This document shows, one piece after another, positions 9,860 to 19,134 of a stretch of DNA of 64,000 nt. The translations under genes and the position numbers were made by a program. The first letter of the stretch is position 1. Every line of letters begins with the position of its first letter. This DNA comes from Citrobacter sp. On2M (GTDB lineage: Bacteria; Pseudomonadota; Gammaproteobacteria; Enterobacterales; Enterobacteriaceae). The notes beneath the pieces are model-generated. The model saw only the letters and a program-made list of their open reading frames with translations. It was not told where the DNA came from and ran no database searches. The stretch covers positions 992,001 to 1,056,000 of the forward strand of contig NZ_WPCV01000004.1 in NCBI RefSeq assembly GCF_018035235.1, written 5' to 3'.

Positions 9860-12358
9860 ATGCGTAAAACTTATCTTGCTGAAATGCTGTCGGCAGGGCA
9901 GCCCGTTGCCTGGATATATGCGTCATTACTGATCATACCTGTTATGGCAATGGCAGCGCCAGACGATGATGTTGAGTTCAACACCACATTTCTTGACAGC
10001 GCGTATACAGCGGGTATCGACCTGCAGCAGTTCAGGCAGGGGAACAACTTGCCGGCGGGAGAGTATTTAGCGGATATCTGGCTAAATGATGAGTTGGTGA
10101 CAACGCAGAAAATGACATTCAATAAAACGTCTCAAGGGACGGTTGTTGCCTGCATGACTCCAGAGTTGCTGGCTCACCTGAATATTATGCCGTCCGCTTT
10201 GCACGACACGGATAAGCTGACCCGCGGCAACTGCGTGCCCGTAGAGCAGGTGATCCCATCAGCAAAACTCACATGGAATAACAGCGAGCAAAAGCTGGTT
10301 ATTGCCGTACCCCAGCAGGATCTCGCGAAAACGGCGCGCGGTACCGTGTCGCCATCGCTCTGGCAGGATGGCAGTCTGGCGGCATTTATGGGTTACAACG
10401 CCAGTGCCTATCAATCATCGTCTGGCGGTGAAACGTTTAACTCACAGTATTTGAGTCTGAACAGCGGGCTTAACGTTGGAGGCTGGTATCTGCGACATAA
10501 CGGTAGCCTGACCAATCAGACCGGAAGCGGCAATCGTTATCAAAGCATTAATACTTACCTCCAGCATGATGTCAGCTCTGTTCGCGGTCGTTTCCTGGTG
10601 GGTGAAGCTAATACCTCAGGACGTCTTTTTGATTCGTTGTCATATACCGGCGTCTCGCTATTCAGCGATGATCAAATGTTGCCTGAATCACAGCGCGGTT
10701 ATGCACCTGAAATCCGCGGTATCGCCCGCAGCCATGCGCGCGTCACCGTACGGCAGAGCGGGAATGTGATTTATGAAACTACCGTTCCGGCAGGGGCTTT
10801 TGTTATTAACGATCTTTATCCTACCGGTTATGGTGGCGACCTCAGCGTGACCGTACGCGAAGCGGACGGTAGTGAAAGCACATTCCTTGTGCCTTACGCC
10901 TCGGTAGCAGATTTGTTGCGTCCTGGCGCATCGCGTTATGAAGCGGTGGCAGGGAAATACCGTCAGTCGAATGGGCGTGACGGTCAGCCTTTTTATCAGG
11001 CGACCTGGCAGCAGGGTATTACTAACTTCTTGACGTTGTATGGTGGAACCCAATTTAGCGATGGCTATCAGGCGTATCAGGCCGGCAGCGCGGTATCGAC
11101 CCCGCTGGGTGCCGTGGCGCTGGATGTGACCCAGGCTATGACCTCAACGAGCAGAGACAAACTGAGCGGGCAAAGTTATCGCATTACCTACAACAAACTC
11201 ATTTCTGACACGCAGAGCAATATTGCGCTGGCCGCATATCGTTTCTCCACGCGTGATTATCTGGATTTTGCTCAGGCCATGGAATACCAGAACTTGCAGA
11301 AAGGGGATGCGATTTATGCCGGGTTACTGTACCGGACCAAAAACCGATACAGCCTGACGTTAAGTCAGGGGTTGGCGGAAGGTTGGGGGACATTCTCTGC
11401 CACCGGGCTTTCGCAGAATTACTGGAATCGCAATGGGAACGACATGCAATACCAGTTTGGTTACTCAAACCGCTGGAAACGATTGAGTTATACCCTGACC
11501 GCTACGCGTAACCGTGCCCCAGAGGGAAACATGGAAACCAGTTGGCTGGTTTCCTTCAGTTTGCCGCTGGGTGAGGAGCGCCCTGTCACGTTTAGTAGTT
11601 CGGTTTCCCATGATAACGGTGGCCTGGCTGAGCAGGTAGCGCTGGCCGGAACTGCCGGAGATAAGCAGCAGATGAGCTGGGGCGTTTCGGGAACCCACAG
11701 TGAACAAAGTGGCAGTACCGGTAGCGTAAGCGGTCAGTACCTTTCACCATGGACATCCGTCAATGCGTCTGTAGGTGTAGGTCGGGATAACCATACCTTG
11801 TCTGGTGGGTTGTCAGGTTCGATAGTGGCGCATCCACACGGAGTAACCTTTACGCCTTATACCAGTGACACTTGGGTGGTAGTGAATGCCCCAGGTGCTG
11901 CAGGTGCGGAAGTGCTGAGTTATCCGGGATTAAAATTGGACCGCTGGGGCAATGCTGTCATGCCTGCCTCAATGCCTTATCAGCGAAATTCGGTCAGCCT
12001 CGATCCGAAAAATCTGTCTCACCAGGTTGAACTCGAAAATACCACTCAAAATGTGGTGCCGCGCGCAGGTGCGGTAGTGGTGGCGGAATTTGCCACGCAT
12101 CAAGGCTATGCCCTACTGCTGACGCCAGCGCGACCAGAAGTAAGTTTATCCTTCGGCGCGACGGTAACGGATAGTCAGGGCAATACCGTCGGCATGGTAG
12201 GGCAAGGTGGAATGGTCTACGCCCGGGTAAATACAAAAACAGGCCAGCTGTTTGCCACCCATGATGTAACAGGCAAAGCCAGTACCTGCATTATGCCGTT
12301 CAGCGTGACGGATGAAGCGAAAGCGATGCAGCAGATAACCTATTCGTGCGGACGCTAA
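9860..12358 (+). CDS. Outer membrane fimbrial usher, operon 1
   Basis: An 832-residue PapC/FimD-family usher. After an unusually long leader (hydrophobic stretch at about residues 18-31), the mature N-terminal domain begins near DDVEFNTTFLD. The beta-barrel and plug follow, with the family hallmark PESQRGYAPEIRGIA at about 277-291 and GAFVINDLYPTGYGGDL in the plug. The C-terminal domain ends with the disulphide pair CIMPF...YSCGR. It forms the translocation pore for subunits delivered by the adjacent chaperone. Length is normal for the family. Confidence 0.93.
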   Translation: MRKTYLAEMLSAGQPVAWIYASLLIIPVMAMAAPDDDVEFNTTFLDSAYTAGIDLQQFRQGNNLPAGEYLADIWLNDELVTTQKMTFNKTSQGTVVACMTPELLAHLNIMPSALHDTDKLTRGNCVPVEQVIPSAKLTWNNSEQKLVIAVPQQDLAKTARGTVSPSLWQDGSLAAFMGYNASAYQSSSGGETFNSQYLSLNSGLNVGGWYLRHNGSLTNQTGSGNRYQSINTYLQHDVSSVRGRFLVGEANTSGRLFDSLSYTGVSLFSDDQMLPESQRGYAPEIRGIARSHARVTVRQSGNVIYETTVPAGAFVINDLYPTGYGGDLSVTVREADGSESTFLVPYASVADLLRPGASRYEAVAGKYRQSNGRDGQPFYQATWQQGITNFLTLYGGTQFSDGYQAYQAGSAVSTPLGAVALDVTQAMTSTSRDKLSGQSYRITYNKLISDTQSNIALAAYRFSTRDYLDFAQAMEYQNLQKGDAIYAGLLYRTKNRYSLTLSQGLAEGWGTFSATGLSQNYWNRNGNDMQYQFGYSNRWKRLSYTLTATRNRAPEGNMETSWLVSFSLPLGEERPVTFSSSVSHDNGGLAEQVALAGTAGDKQQMSWGVSGTHSEQSGSTGSVSGQYLSPWTSVNASVGVGRDNHTLSGGLSGSIVAHPHGVTFTPYTSDTWVVVNAPGAAGAEVLSYPGLKLDRWGNAVMPASMPYQRNSVSLDPKNLSHQVELENTTQNVVPRAGAVVVAEFATHQGYALLLTPARPEVSLSFGATVTDSQGNTVGMVGQGGMVYARVNTKTGQLFATHDVTGKASTCIMPFSVTDEAKAMQQITYSCGR

Positions 12359-12395
12359 GACAACAGCCGCTTTGATTTACGATCATGGAGAATAC

Positions 12396-13475
12396 ATGTT
12401 CAGTTTGATTCGTTCCAAAATACATCTGCGGATAGTTCAGCTGTTCGTTGCGACGAGCGGGCTGTTATTTGCTGGCCATAGCTTTGCCGTCTGTTCGACT
12501 GGAAATCAGCAGTATACCGTTCAGGTTCCACTCCAGGCTGCAACGTTTAGTGCCGGAGAGGATTTTCCAGTAGGGAGTAATATCCGCGTACAGCAGGTTC
12601 GTGGCTATACGGCTGTTCCTGTGACTTGTACTAATTCTGGTGCCTATTCGCGCATGAGTCTTTCAGGAGGCACGCTATACCCCGGTCAAAGCAACATCTA
12701 TCAAACGGGGATTAATGGATTAGGGGTGCGTTTTCGTAACCCTTATGAGAATAAATATTATCCGTTTAATACTACCTGGGTGGGTATTTACAGTCCTGAT
12801 GGCTGGTTAGTGTTCACTATTGAGCTGGTCAAAATGGGGCCAATTACTGCCGGAACAGTGAATAGCGCACTTTTTCCGCAAGTGAGAATTGATGCTATAG
12901 ATGCCGACAATAATCCGACTCGAGTGGCATGGCATACGATTACCGGCGGTTTTACGCTGCAAACGCCAACGTGTACGACGCCCAACTTTAATTGGGATCT
13001 GGGAACGACTAACACCACACTCTTACGAAATCAGGGTGACGCCAGTGTGTGGGTGGATACGCCAGTGACATTGACCGGGTGTTCTACATTCCTGGGTAAT
13101 AACAGTAATGGAAGCTATACCCAGTACAATATTCAAGGCTTTAATTCTGGCAGCGTATCCCAGTCAGGCAGTATTGCGCCCAACAAACTTACTATGACGC
13201 TGACACCGAACACCTCCGCTATTGATTCCGTAAATGGAATTGTCGCTCTGGATAATACGGCCACCGCATCAGGATTTGGCGTACAGCTCGCCTCGAAACA
13301 ATCAGGAACCTACGTTGCGCAGAATCTCGCGGGCAATATGGTTGTCACGCCGACGGTTGGAGACAGCAGTGGTTCAGTCCGTTTTCCGTTGGGCGCGCGT
13401 ATCATCCGAACCAGCGATTCGGTGCAGGGCGGGTCGATCAAAACTAGCCTGACTTACACTATTAATTACCAGTAA
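12396..13475 (+). CDS. Fimbrial tip/adhesin protein, operon 1
   Basis: A 359-residue secreted protein placed after the usher, the usual adhesin position. An N-terminal signal region (about 12-34, LLFAGHSFA) is followed by an unrecognised receptor-binding-like domain rich in aromatic residues. A C-terminal pilin domain has paired cysteines (PTCTTPNFNW and LTGCSTF) and a terminal beta-strand, SLTYTINYQ. I selected the ATG at 12396, with GGAG 5 bp upstream, over an earlier in-frame TTG. The ligand cannot be inferred. Confidence 0.8.
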   Translation: MFSLIRSKIHLRIVQLFVATSGLLFAGHSFAVCSTGNQQYTVQVPLQAATFSAGEDFPVGSNIRVQQVRGYTAVPVTCTNSGAYSRMSLSGGTLYPGQSNIYQTGINGLGVRFRNPYENKYYPFNTTWVGIYSPDGWLVFTIELVKMGPITAGTVNSALFPQVRIDAIDADNNPTRVAWHTITGGFTLQTPTCTTPNFNWDLGTTNTTLLRNQGDASVWVDTPVTLTGCSTFLGNNSNGSYTQYNIQGFNSGSVSQSGSIAPNKLTMTLTPNTSAIDSVNGIVALDNTATASGFGVQLASKQSGTYVAQNLAGNMVVTPTVGDSSGSVRFPLGARIIRTSDSVQGGSIKTSLTYTINYQ

Positions 13476-13482
13476 TCGCAGC

Positions 13483-14205
13483 ATGATAAACAGCTATAAG
13501 CAACGTTATGTTTGTGAGCCGGTTTATACCATGGCGGGGCGTCTGGTTGCCATGGAAGTGCTGACATCGTTTACGACGCCTGAAGGGAATACGGTCTCGT
13601 ACAACGATGTGACCGATATTCTCACGCCGGAGTATAAATGGCTAAATTTTGTGCGCCAACTGCACGGTGTTAGCTGCTGGCAAAATTGGTTGGTTCGCCA
13701 CCACATCGTTATCTCACTGAATGTGGATGCTGATACGGCTGTTTGGCTTCTTCGTGACAAGGCCGTACTTTCTATGATCGCTAAAATGCCGTTTATTCGT
13801 CTTGAGATACATGAGCATTTCCCCACCTCAGACAAAGAAAAACGGGGATTACTGCATCATTTACGGCCCCATGCCTCAATGTGGCTGGATGATGTTGGCT
13901 CCGGAAGCCATAACAATTTTGGTTTGCTGATCAGGGGATATTTTAGTGGGGCGAAGATTGATAAGTCTTTTTTCTGGCAACACCATGTCAGCGATGAGGC
14001 ATGGCTGGGAAAGGTTATCCGCGATCTGACTCGTTTTGCAGGAAATGTCATCGTGGAGGGAGTAGAACACACCGGCCACACAATGGCTCTGATGACGACC
14101 CCGCATTGCTGGCTTCAGGGGCATCTGTTTCAGCGTACCGATATTGATCGCATTCCAGAAGTTCCATTATGGGTTAACTCCGTCTTAACCGCGCCATCAG
14201 GCTAA
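13483..14205 (+). CDS. EAL-domain protein, putative c-di-GMP phosphodiesterase in fimbrial operon
   Basis: A 240-residue stand-alone EAL domain without a sensor region. The signature is altered to AMEVL, but the other landmarks of the active site are visible: SLNVD (Asn), LEIHEH (Glu), WLDDVGSGS (Asp pair), AKIDKSFF (Lys) and VEGVEH (Glu). Hydrolysis of cyclic di-GMP is therefore plausible, although the atypical EVL and the short spacing leave room for a degenerate regulatory role. It starts 7 bp after the tip gene, so fimbrial expression may feed back on c-di-GMP, as in other fimbrial loci that carry EAL genes (mrkJ, the Salmonella fim cluster). Confidence 0.8.
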   Translation: MINSYKQRYVCEPVYTMAGRLVAMEVLTSFTTPEGNTVSYNDVTDILTPEYKWLNFVRQLHGVSCWQNWLVRHHIVISLNVDADTAVWLLRDKAVLSMIAKMPFIRLEIHEHFPTSDKEKRGLLHHLRPHASMWLDDVGSGSHNNFGLLIRGYFSGAKIDKSFFWQHHVSDEAWLGKVIRDLTRFAGNVIVEGVEHTGHTMALMTTPHCWLQGHLFQRTDIDRIPEVPLWVNSVLTAPSG

Positions 14206-14223
14206 TTTTCACAGGATAAAAAT

Positions 14224-14787
14224 GTGTATCTCGTCATTACTCAGGATCGTTTTTTATTTTATTCAATTTCCTGTATTTTGGGTCCGGATATGACAGAGCA
14301 TATCCGTTGTGTAGAAGATATTTGTCTGCAACGTCATCGGCATGCTCATGTGATATTAGATACTTTTAAAAATAATGTCATTTATACGCCACTGGCCGAG
14401 CGGATTGTGTTGATTGAACCTGAACGCATGTATATTATGTCACCTTTTGGGATTAAAAAATGCTTTCCTGGAATGAAGGTTAGGTTTATCCCACGAGCAA
14501 TTCAGGTACAAGATTTAAGAGAATTGGTTGTTCATGGTCGGTTCTATGAATGGCAACCTAAAATATATTTAACCAGAAGACAACATCATATCATAACTAT
14601 GACATTATTGCATAAGAGTCAGCGTGTGATTACGGATGACTTGAATATTGCCATAAAAACGCTCTTTAGCCACAAATATAATATTATGTTATTGCTCAAC
14701 CTTAAAAAGTTTAGTGGGTTATTGAGCCATCCATTTTCACTATACCTGCGTTATGAACAGCATGACATGCACGGTATGGCAGAGTAG
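14224..14787 (+). CDS. Putative LuxR/FimW-like fimbrial transcriptional regulator
   Basis: A 187-residue basic protein. The C-terminal half has a LuxR-like helix-turn-helix rhythm: KIYLTRRQHHIITMTLL, then VITDDLNIAIKTLFSHKYNIMLLLNLKKF. The N-terminal half is a receiver-like alpha/beta domain without obvious phosphorylation residues. It uses a GTG start with AGGA about 8 bp upstream and follows the EAL gene by 18 bp. A role in controlling this fimbrial operon is inferred from position. Base composition is noticeably lower in GC than the upstream genes. Confidence 0.6.
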   Translation: MYLVITQDRFLFYSISCILGPDMTEHIRCVEDICLQRHRHAHVILDTFKNNVIYTPLAERIVLIEPERMYIMSPFGIKKCFPGMKVRFIPRAIQVQDLRELVVHGRFYEWQPKIYLTRRQHHIITMTLLHKSQRVITDDLNIAIKTLFSHKYNIMLLLNLKKFSGLLSHPFSLYLRYEQHDMHGMAE

Positions 14788-14801
14788 CTTTGCATTGATA
14801 A

Positions 14802-15689
14802 CTAACGTACTTTCCAAAAATCAGCGGGTGTGCTCGACGTGATTTTTCGAAAGGCTTTATTAAATCCGGATAATGACTCATAGCCCACGCGTGATGTTAC
14901 TTCTTCAACTTTGTAGCCTCTGCGCAATAAGTTAATGGCGATGTTAATACGCAGTCGGGTTACCAGCTCATTAGGAGTATAACCGCATATATCATCTATC
15001 TTTCTGATAAAGGTTGAGCGACTCATATTTACTTTACCGGCCATCATGTCAATTGACCAGTCGAGTGTAGGGTTATGCATAATCTGCAATAAAAGATCAG
15101 AGAAGGGGGCGTGTTGTGAAATATCCAACAGTTTTATATCGACAAGATGTTCATCAACAATTTGCTCAACAATGTAAACCAATAAAAGATCGGTGAGCCG
15201 TGCGAGAGCCAGTTCGCACCCTGATTGTGAGACTGAACACTCCAGCTGTAAAATAGCAACCAGTTGGCTTATTTTCTGGCTGGATGTATCATCTTTTTTG
15301 ATTATCATGAATTCCGGCAGTAGAGCAAAAAGAATTTCGCCCTGTATGGTTTTTGGGTGCAAAAAACCGCACAGAAGGGCGGTATCGCCATCTTTAGGTT
15401 CACTGATGGAATACATCGATTTTTTTGGAATATTCTCGGCATTCGCCTCGGGAGAAGAGACCAAATAAAATGGCATATTAAAGAAAAAGAATACAATATC
15501 ACCTTCGGACAGGTTTACGACAGTGTTACGATCGGTGAAGCGAAGCCAGCATTGCCCTTCCAGCACCAAATGAAAACTGGGCATACCGGTTGGGTATGTT
15601 GAGGCTTTCCAGTCGTCGCAGTACCTACCGAGATGAAAAACGGAGGTGGCAACATGCGTCTGATTCGCGAGCCATTCTTTAATGTACAT
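14802..15689 (-). CDS. AraC-family transcriptional regulator
   Basis: A 295-residue protein with an N-terminal cupin-like sensing half (SFHLVLEGQCWLRFTD, with a GDIVFFF turn) and a C-terminal double helix-turn-helix typical of AraC (MSRSTFIRKIDDICGYTPNE and GYKVEEVTSRVGYESLSGFNKAF). It faces the fimbrial operon tail to tail, with its stop 15 bp from the end of the HTH gene. The ligand is unknown. It could regulate the adjacent fimbriae or the divergent yneE, but neither is shown by the sequence. Confidence 0.85.
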   Translation of the reverse strand: MYIKEWLANQTHVATSVFHLGRYCDDWKASTYPTGMPSFHLVLEGQCWLRFTDRNTVVNLSEGDIVFFFFNMPFYLVSSPEANAENIPKKSMYSISEPKDGDTALLCGFLHPKTIQGEILFALLPEFMIIKKDDTSSQKISQLVAILQLECSVSQSGCELALARLTDLLLVYIVEQIVDEHLVDIKLLDISQHAPFSDLLLQIMHNPTLDWSIDMMAGKVNMSRSTFIRKIDDICGYTPNELVTRLRINIAINLLRRGYKVEEVTSRVGYESLSGFNKAFRKITSSTPADFWKVR

Positions 15690-16011
15690 AATTTATTCTC
15701 TGATTTTTATATAATTTATATCCCAATGAATAACTGTAATGACCACTAAGAAACTGAAGATACAATACCCGTCCGGTCATTCAATATAAAGTTAGCATAC
15801 GTTATCTGTTTCGAATGTGAGGTATTTTCCGAATGGTAATGATAAATCTTATTTAGTTACAACATACAATAAGCACTTTCAAAAAACACCGTTCCGTAAC
15901 TACGGAGTTGACTCAGTTTTTAGCAGGGAAGAAGCTGGTGTGGTCAGAAGCTTGCAACATTGATTACAATCAAGTTTAATGCGTTGGCTTCCAACCATTT
16001 CTAAGATAACC
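15690..16011. other. Spacer between AraC regulator and yneE with a 14-bp palindrome
   Basis: This is an AT-rich divergent intergenic region. The only structure I see is TCCGTA-AC-TACGGA at 15893-15906, a perfect 6-bp inverted repeat that could be an operator. No gene is visible. Confidence 0.4.
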
Positions 16012-16926
16012 ATGATCGTTAGACCTCAACAACACTGGATACGCCTGATTTTTGTCTGGCATGGCTCCGTATTATCAAAAATCTTTACCCGGCTGCTTCT
16101 TAATTTCCTTCTTTCTATTGTGGTTATTATCATCCTGCCATGGTATACGATGCTGGGTATCAAATTTACCCTGGCACCGTTCAGCATTCTCGGCGTGGCG
16201 ATAGCTATTTTTCTGGGATTTCGCAATAACGCCTGCTATTCACGTTACGTTGAGGCCCGACACCTGTGGGGGCAGTTGATGATAACTTCCCGCTCATTAC
16301 TGCGAGAGGTTAAAACCACCTTACCGGACGACGCTGATCTGAGGCATTTTGTTCATCTGCAAATCGCATTTGCCCACTGTTTACGCATGACTTTACGCCG
16401 ACAGCCTCAGGCAGAGCCGTTAGCGAAGTACCTGAGCGAGAAAGATATACAGACGGTATTTGCCTCACAATCACCGGCAAACCGCATCTTGTTGCTGATG
16501 GGCGAGTGGTTGGCCGTACGCAGACGTAATGGTCAACTGTCTGACATATTATTTCACAGTTTAAACAATAGGTTAAATGATATGTCTGCAGTACTGGCCG
16601 GTTGTGAGCGGATTGCTAATACCCCGGTGCCGTTTGCTTATACCTTGATCCTTCATCGTACTGTGTACCTGTTTTGTATCATGTTGCCATTCGCATTGGT
16701 GGTCGATCTGCACTACATGACACCGTTTATTTCAGTGCTTATTTCCTATACTTTTATTTCGCTCGACACGCTTGCCGAAGAGCTTGAAGATCCATTTGGC
16801 ACTGAGAACAACGATCTGCCGCTGGATGCGATTTGCAATGCAATCGAAATCGATTTGCTGCAAATGAATGATGAAACAAATGTGCCAGCAAAGCACATGC
16901 CGGATAAGCATTACCAATTAACCTAG
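16012..16926 (+). CDS. yneE: YneE, bestrophin-family membrane protein
   Basis: A 304-residue inner-membrane protein of the bestrophin-like (UPF0187) family, the same length as E. coli YneE. Hydrophobic segments lie at about 24-45 (LLLNFLLSIVVIIILPWY), 50-66 (APFSILGVAIAIFLGF) and 210-250. The conserved motif ELEDPFGTENNDLPLD is present near residue 265. Family members form pentameric ion channels; the role in this organism is not established. I use the ATG at 16012 (MIVRPQQHW) to match the known protein instead of an in-frame ATG 33 bp upstream. It overlaps the convergent GFA gene by 4 bp. Confidence 0.9.
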   Translation: MIVRPQQHWIRLIFVWHGSVLSKIFTRLLLNFLLSIVVIIILPWYTMLGIKFTLAPFSILGVAIAIFLGFRNNACYSRYVEARHLWGQLMITSRSLLREVKTTLPDDADLRHFVHLQIAFAHCLRMTLRRQPQAEPLAKYLSEKDIQTVFASQSPANRILLLMGEWLAVRRRNGQLSDILFHSLNNRLNDMSAVLAGCERIANTPVPFAYTLILHRTVYLFCIMLPFALVVDLHYMTPFISVLISYTFISLDTLAEELEDPFGTENNDLPLDAICNAIEIDLLQMNDETNVPAKHMPDKHYQLT

Positions 16927-17300
16927 TTGCGCTCGTTTTGCCACCAGATCGGCCGTATCTCGTAGAACGAATGAAACTCTGGCGCCAGGTCTTCATCGTT
17001 AGGATCGTCAAAAGCCCCGGCTAAAAGCGCAATTACCGGGGCGTCATCAATAGCGCCCACAGAACTGCCGCACTGGGGGCAAAAGGCTCGACTGGCTGTC
17101 TCTGATGAGCGCCAGATTGTTGGTCTTCCGGCTTTTCCCGTCCATTCAACATTTTCCGCATCAAACTCAATCCAGACGACGGTCGGTGCGCCAGTATGTT
17201 TCTGGCATATATTGCAGGAACAGGTATGGGAATTATTAGGGCTGCTGGCAGTGAAGCGGATAGAACCACACAGACACCCACCAGTGTAGATTTTAGACAT
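16923..17300 (-). CDS. GFA-family (glutathione-dependent formaldehyde-activating-like) zinc protein
   Basis: A 125-residue protein with the full zinc-ligand pattern of the GFA/CENP-V fold: GGCLCGSIRF, CSCNICQKHTG and FCPQCGSS. Members bind two zinc ions; a few react with S-hydroxymethyl-glutathione but most have unknown substrates. I chose the ATG at 17300 (MSKIYTGG), preceded by a GGGGG run, over an earlier in-frame start. Confidence 0.85.
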   Translation of the reverse strand: MSKIYTGGCLCGSIRFTASSPNNSHTCSCNICQKHTGAPTVVWIEFDAENVEWTGKAGRPTIWRSSETASRAFCPQCGSSVGAIDDAPVIALLAGAFDDPNDEDLAPEFHSFYEIRPIWWQNERN

Positions 17301-17431
17301 AACAACCCCCGTCATAATCACGTTGCAAGACACTAGCAGATGCCCGACATTGCCACTAGATACTTATGATAAAAAGGCGAGGGCGCTCATAGACGATAGT
17401 TCATTCCTGTGATCTATCTGATGATAAATGC

Positions 17432-18190
17432 TTAATTATTGCGTCTGGCAACAATAAACAAACGTGGAAATGCCAGCAAAATTTTGCCATTTTCCTGTAG
17501 TGGATATTGCTCCTGAAGTAATTCATGATAGCGCGCCAGGTACTGACGTTGCTCGCTTTCAGTCAAATCCTGCAACCAGGGACGCAGGCCTGTAGAGCTT
17601 ACCCAGTCGATAATCGCCTGATGAGAATCCATAATGTGATAATACGTCGTACGCCAGATATCCACCTCACAGCCCGCCTCGGTCAAAATATCATAATAGG
17701 CATGTACGCCAGGTAGCGGCGCTCGGCCCCGATCGGGGTAACCCTGTTCATAAGCCACTTCGCGCATCAGAACGTGCGTAGGTTCCAGCCAGTTATCCGG
17801 CATTTGCACCGCCAGAACGCCGTTGTGACCCAACAGCGATACCAGATTTGGGAACAGATCATAGTGTTCGGGTACCCACTGTAACGATGCATTGGCATAA
17901 AGCAGATCCACGGGTTGCTCTGCCTGAAACGTACTGATATCCGCTTCAATAAAATGGCATTTTGGTAATGTGTTGCGCGCTTCATGCAGCATCGCAGGTG
18001 AGGTATCAACCCCAGTTATTTGAGCTGAAGGCCAGCGCTGATGCAGTAATGCTGTACTGTTTCCCGGACCACAGCCAAGATCGACAACTGAACGAACACT
18101 TTCTAACGCCACTCTGCTAAGTAATTCCGCTGCGGGCCTTGAACGTTCAGTTTCATATTGCAAATAAAGCGAAGGGTTCCAGTCGGCCAT
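17432..18190 (-). CDS. tam: Trans-aconitate 2-methyltransferase Tam
   Basis: A 252-residue SAM-dependent class I methyltransferase, matching E. coli Tam in length and sequence pattern. Motif I is [10 protein letters not shown] at about 34-43; other landmarks are [11 protein letters not shown] and the C-terminal [10 protein letters not shown]. It methylates trans-aconitate, an inhibitory by-product of the citric acid cycle, to the monomethyl ester. The ATG at 18190 ([10 protein letters not shown]) with GGAG upstream corresponds to the known N-terminus. In E. coli K-12 the lsr operon adjoins tam on this side; here the neighbour is a divergent GNAT gene and then the island. Confidence 0.93.
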   Translation of the reverse strand: MADWNPSLYLQYETERSRPAAELLSRVALESVRSVVDLGCGPGNSTALLHQRWPSAQITGVDTSPAMLHEARNTLPKCHFIEADISTFQAEQPVDLLYANASLQWVPEHYDLFPNLVSLLGHNGVLAVQMPDNWLEPTHVLMREVAYEQGYPDRGRAPLPGVHAYYDILTEAGCEVDIWRTTYYHIMDSHQAIIDWVSSTGLRPWLQDLTESEQRQYLARYHELLQEQYPLQENGKILLAFPRLFIVARRNN

Positions 18191-18300
18191 GTATGAATCT
18201 CCAGTATAAGAAGAAAAGGCGGAAAGGGGGTTCATTAGTCCTTGCCGATGAGCAGCTTCTTTTAGAAGATTATATGAAAATGAATGATAAGGGCAGATTT

Positions 18301-18834
18301 ATGCTGGAAACATCGAGACTGATTCTCCGTCAGTGGGAAGCGAAAGACAGAGCGCCATTCGCCGCGTTAAATGCCGATTCCGATGTGATGCGTTTTTTTC
18401 CGGCTCCATTGCTACGGACGGAAAGCGACAATCTTGCCGCAAGATTCCAGGAAGGCATTACAGAGCGCGGCTGGGGATTTTGGGCCGTTGAACTACAAGA
18501 AACACACCAGTTTGTGGGCTGCGTAGGTTTACATCCACAACCTGATAAGTTTCATTTTTCACCCTGTACTGAAATAGGCTGGCGTCTTGCGAGATCATTC
18601 TGGCATCAGGGGTTGGCATTGGAAGCTGCCGAAGCCTGCCTGACTTTTGCTTTCGAGGAACTGGCGTTAACTGAGGTGGTTTCATTTACTTCGGTGCTGA
18701 ACAAACCGTCTGAGAACCTGATGATACGCCTTGGCATGAGTAAAGCAGAAGAGTTTGTGCATCCCGCGTTGCCGCCAGATCATCGATTAGCACAACATGT
18801 CCTGTATCGTCTGATTCGCAGCAGCGCCGTTTAA
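18301..18834 (+). CDS. GNAT acetyltransferase, RimJ/RimL-like
   Basis: A 177-residue acetyltransferase beginning MLETSRLILRQWEAKD, the typical start of the RimJ/RimL branch. The acetyl-CoA site region is LARSFWHQGLALEAAEACL and the motif B part is FTSVLNKPSENLMIRLGM. The ATG at 18301 is preferred because the conserved N-terminus begins there and AAGGGC lies 7 bp upstream; longer in-frame extensions would run back over the tam promoter. It is the last core-like gene before the island. The substrate is unknown. Confidence 0.8.
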   Translation: MLETSRLILRQWEAKDRAPFAALNADSDVMRFFPAPLLRTESDNLAARFQEGITERGWGFWAVELQETHQFVGCVGLHPQPDKFHFSPCTEIGWRLARSFWHQGLALEAAEACLTFAFEELALTEVVSFTSVLNKPSENLMIRLGMSKAEEFVHPALPPDHRLAQHVLYRLIRSSAV

Positions 18835-19134
18835 CACTATGTTTCAGCTGCACAAGGACGACCAAAAAAACTCAGGTTCTTTCTTACTCTATCTAAGTGC
18901 GCATAATGTATATTATGTTAAATAACCTCCATGAGTCTATTACTTCATGCTTTACTCGTGCGGCCACAGAAATCAGCATGTTGTGAATTTTGAGATACCT
19001 CCCTTTTATTGCATTAGGTCTGTCGTACATTTACTTCACCTCATGCTGATTGTTGGGTGTTTCTATGTACTCGCTTACCCAGATTGTAAGTTCAAACGGC
19101 CGAATCTCGTCATGCATCTCGTCTCAATACTCGA
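18835..19134. other. Left junction of the genomic island
   Basis: These 300 bp have no supportable gene. GC content falls sharply compared with the GNAT gene. A short inverted repeat, ATAAT-GTAT-ATTAT, occurs at about 18905-18918. The island boundary must lie here because a core-like gene precedes it and recombinases follow. I could not identify an attachment-site repeat. Confidence 0.5.

Noticed and set aside
18914..18930. GTTAAATAACCT shared with about 41787 as an island attachment repeat
   Set aside because: Only 12 AT-rich bases match and the second copy lies inside the island, so chance is likely.
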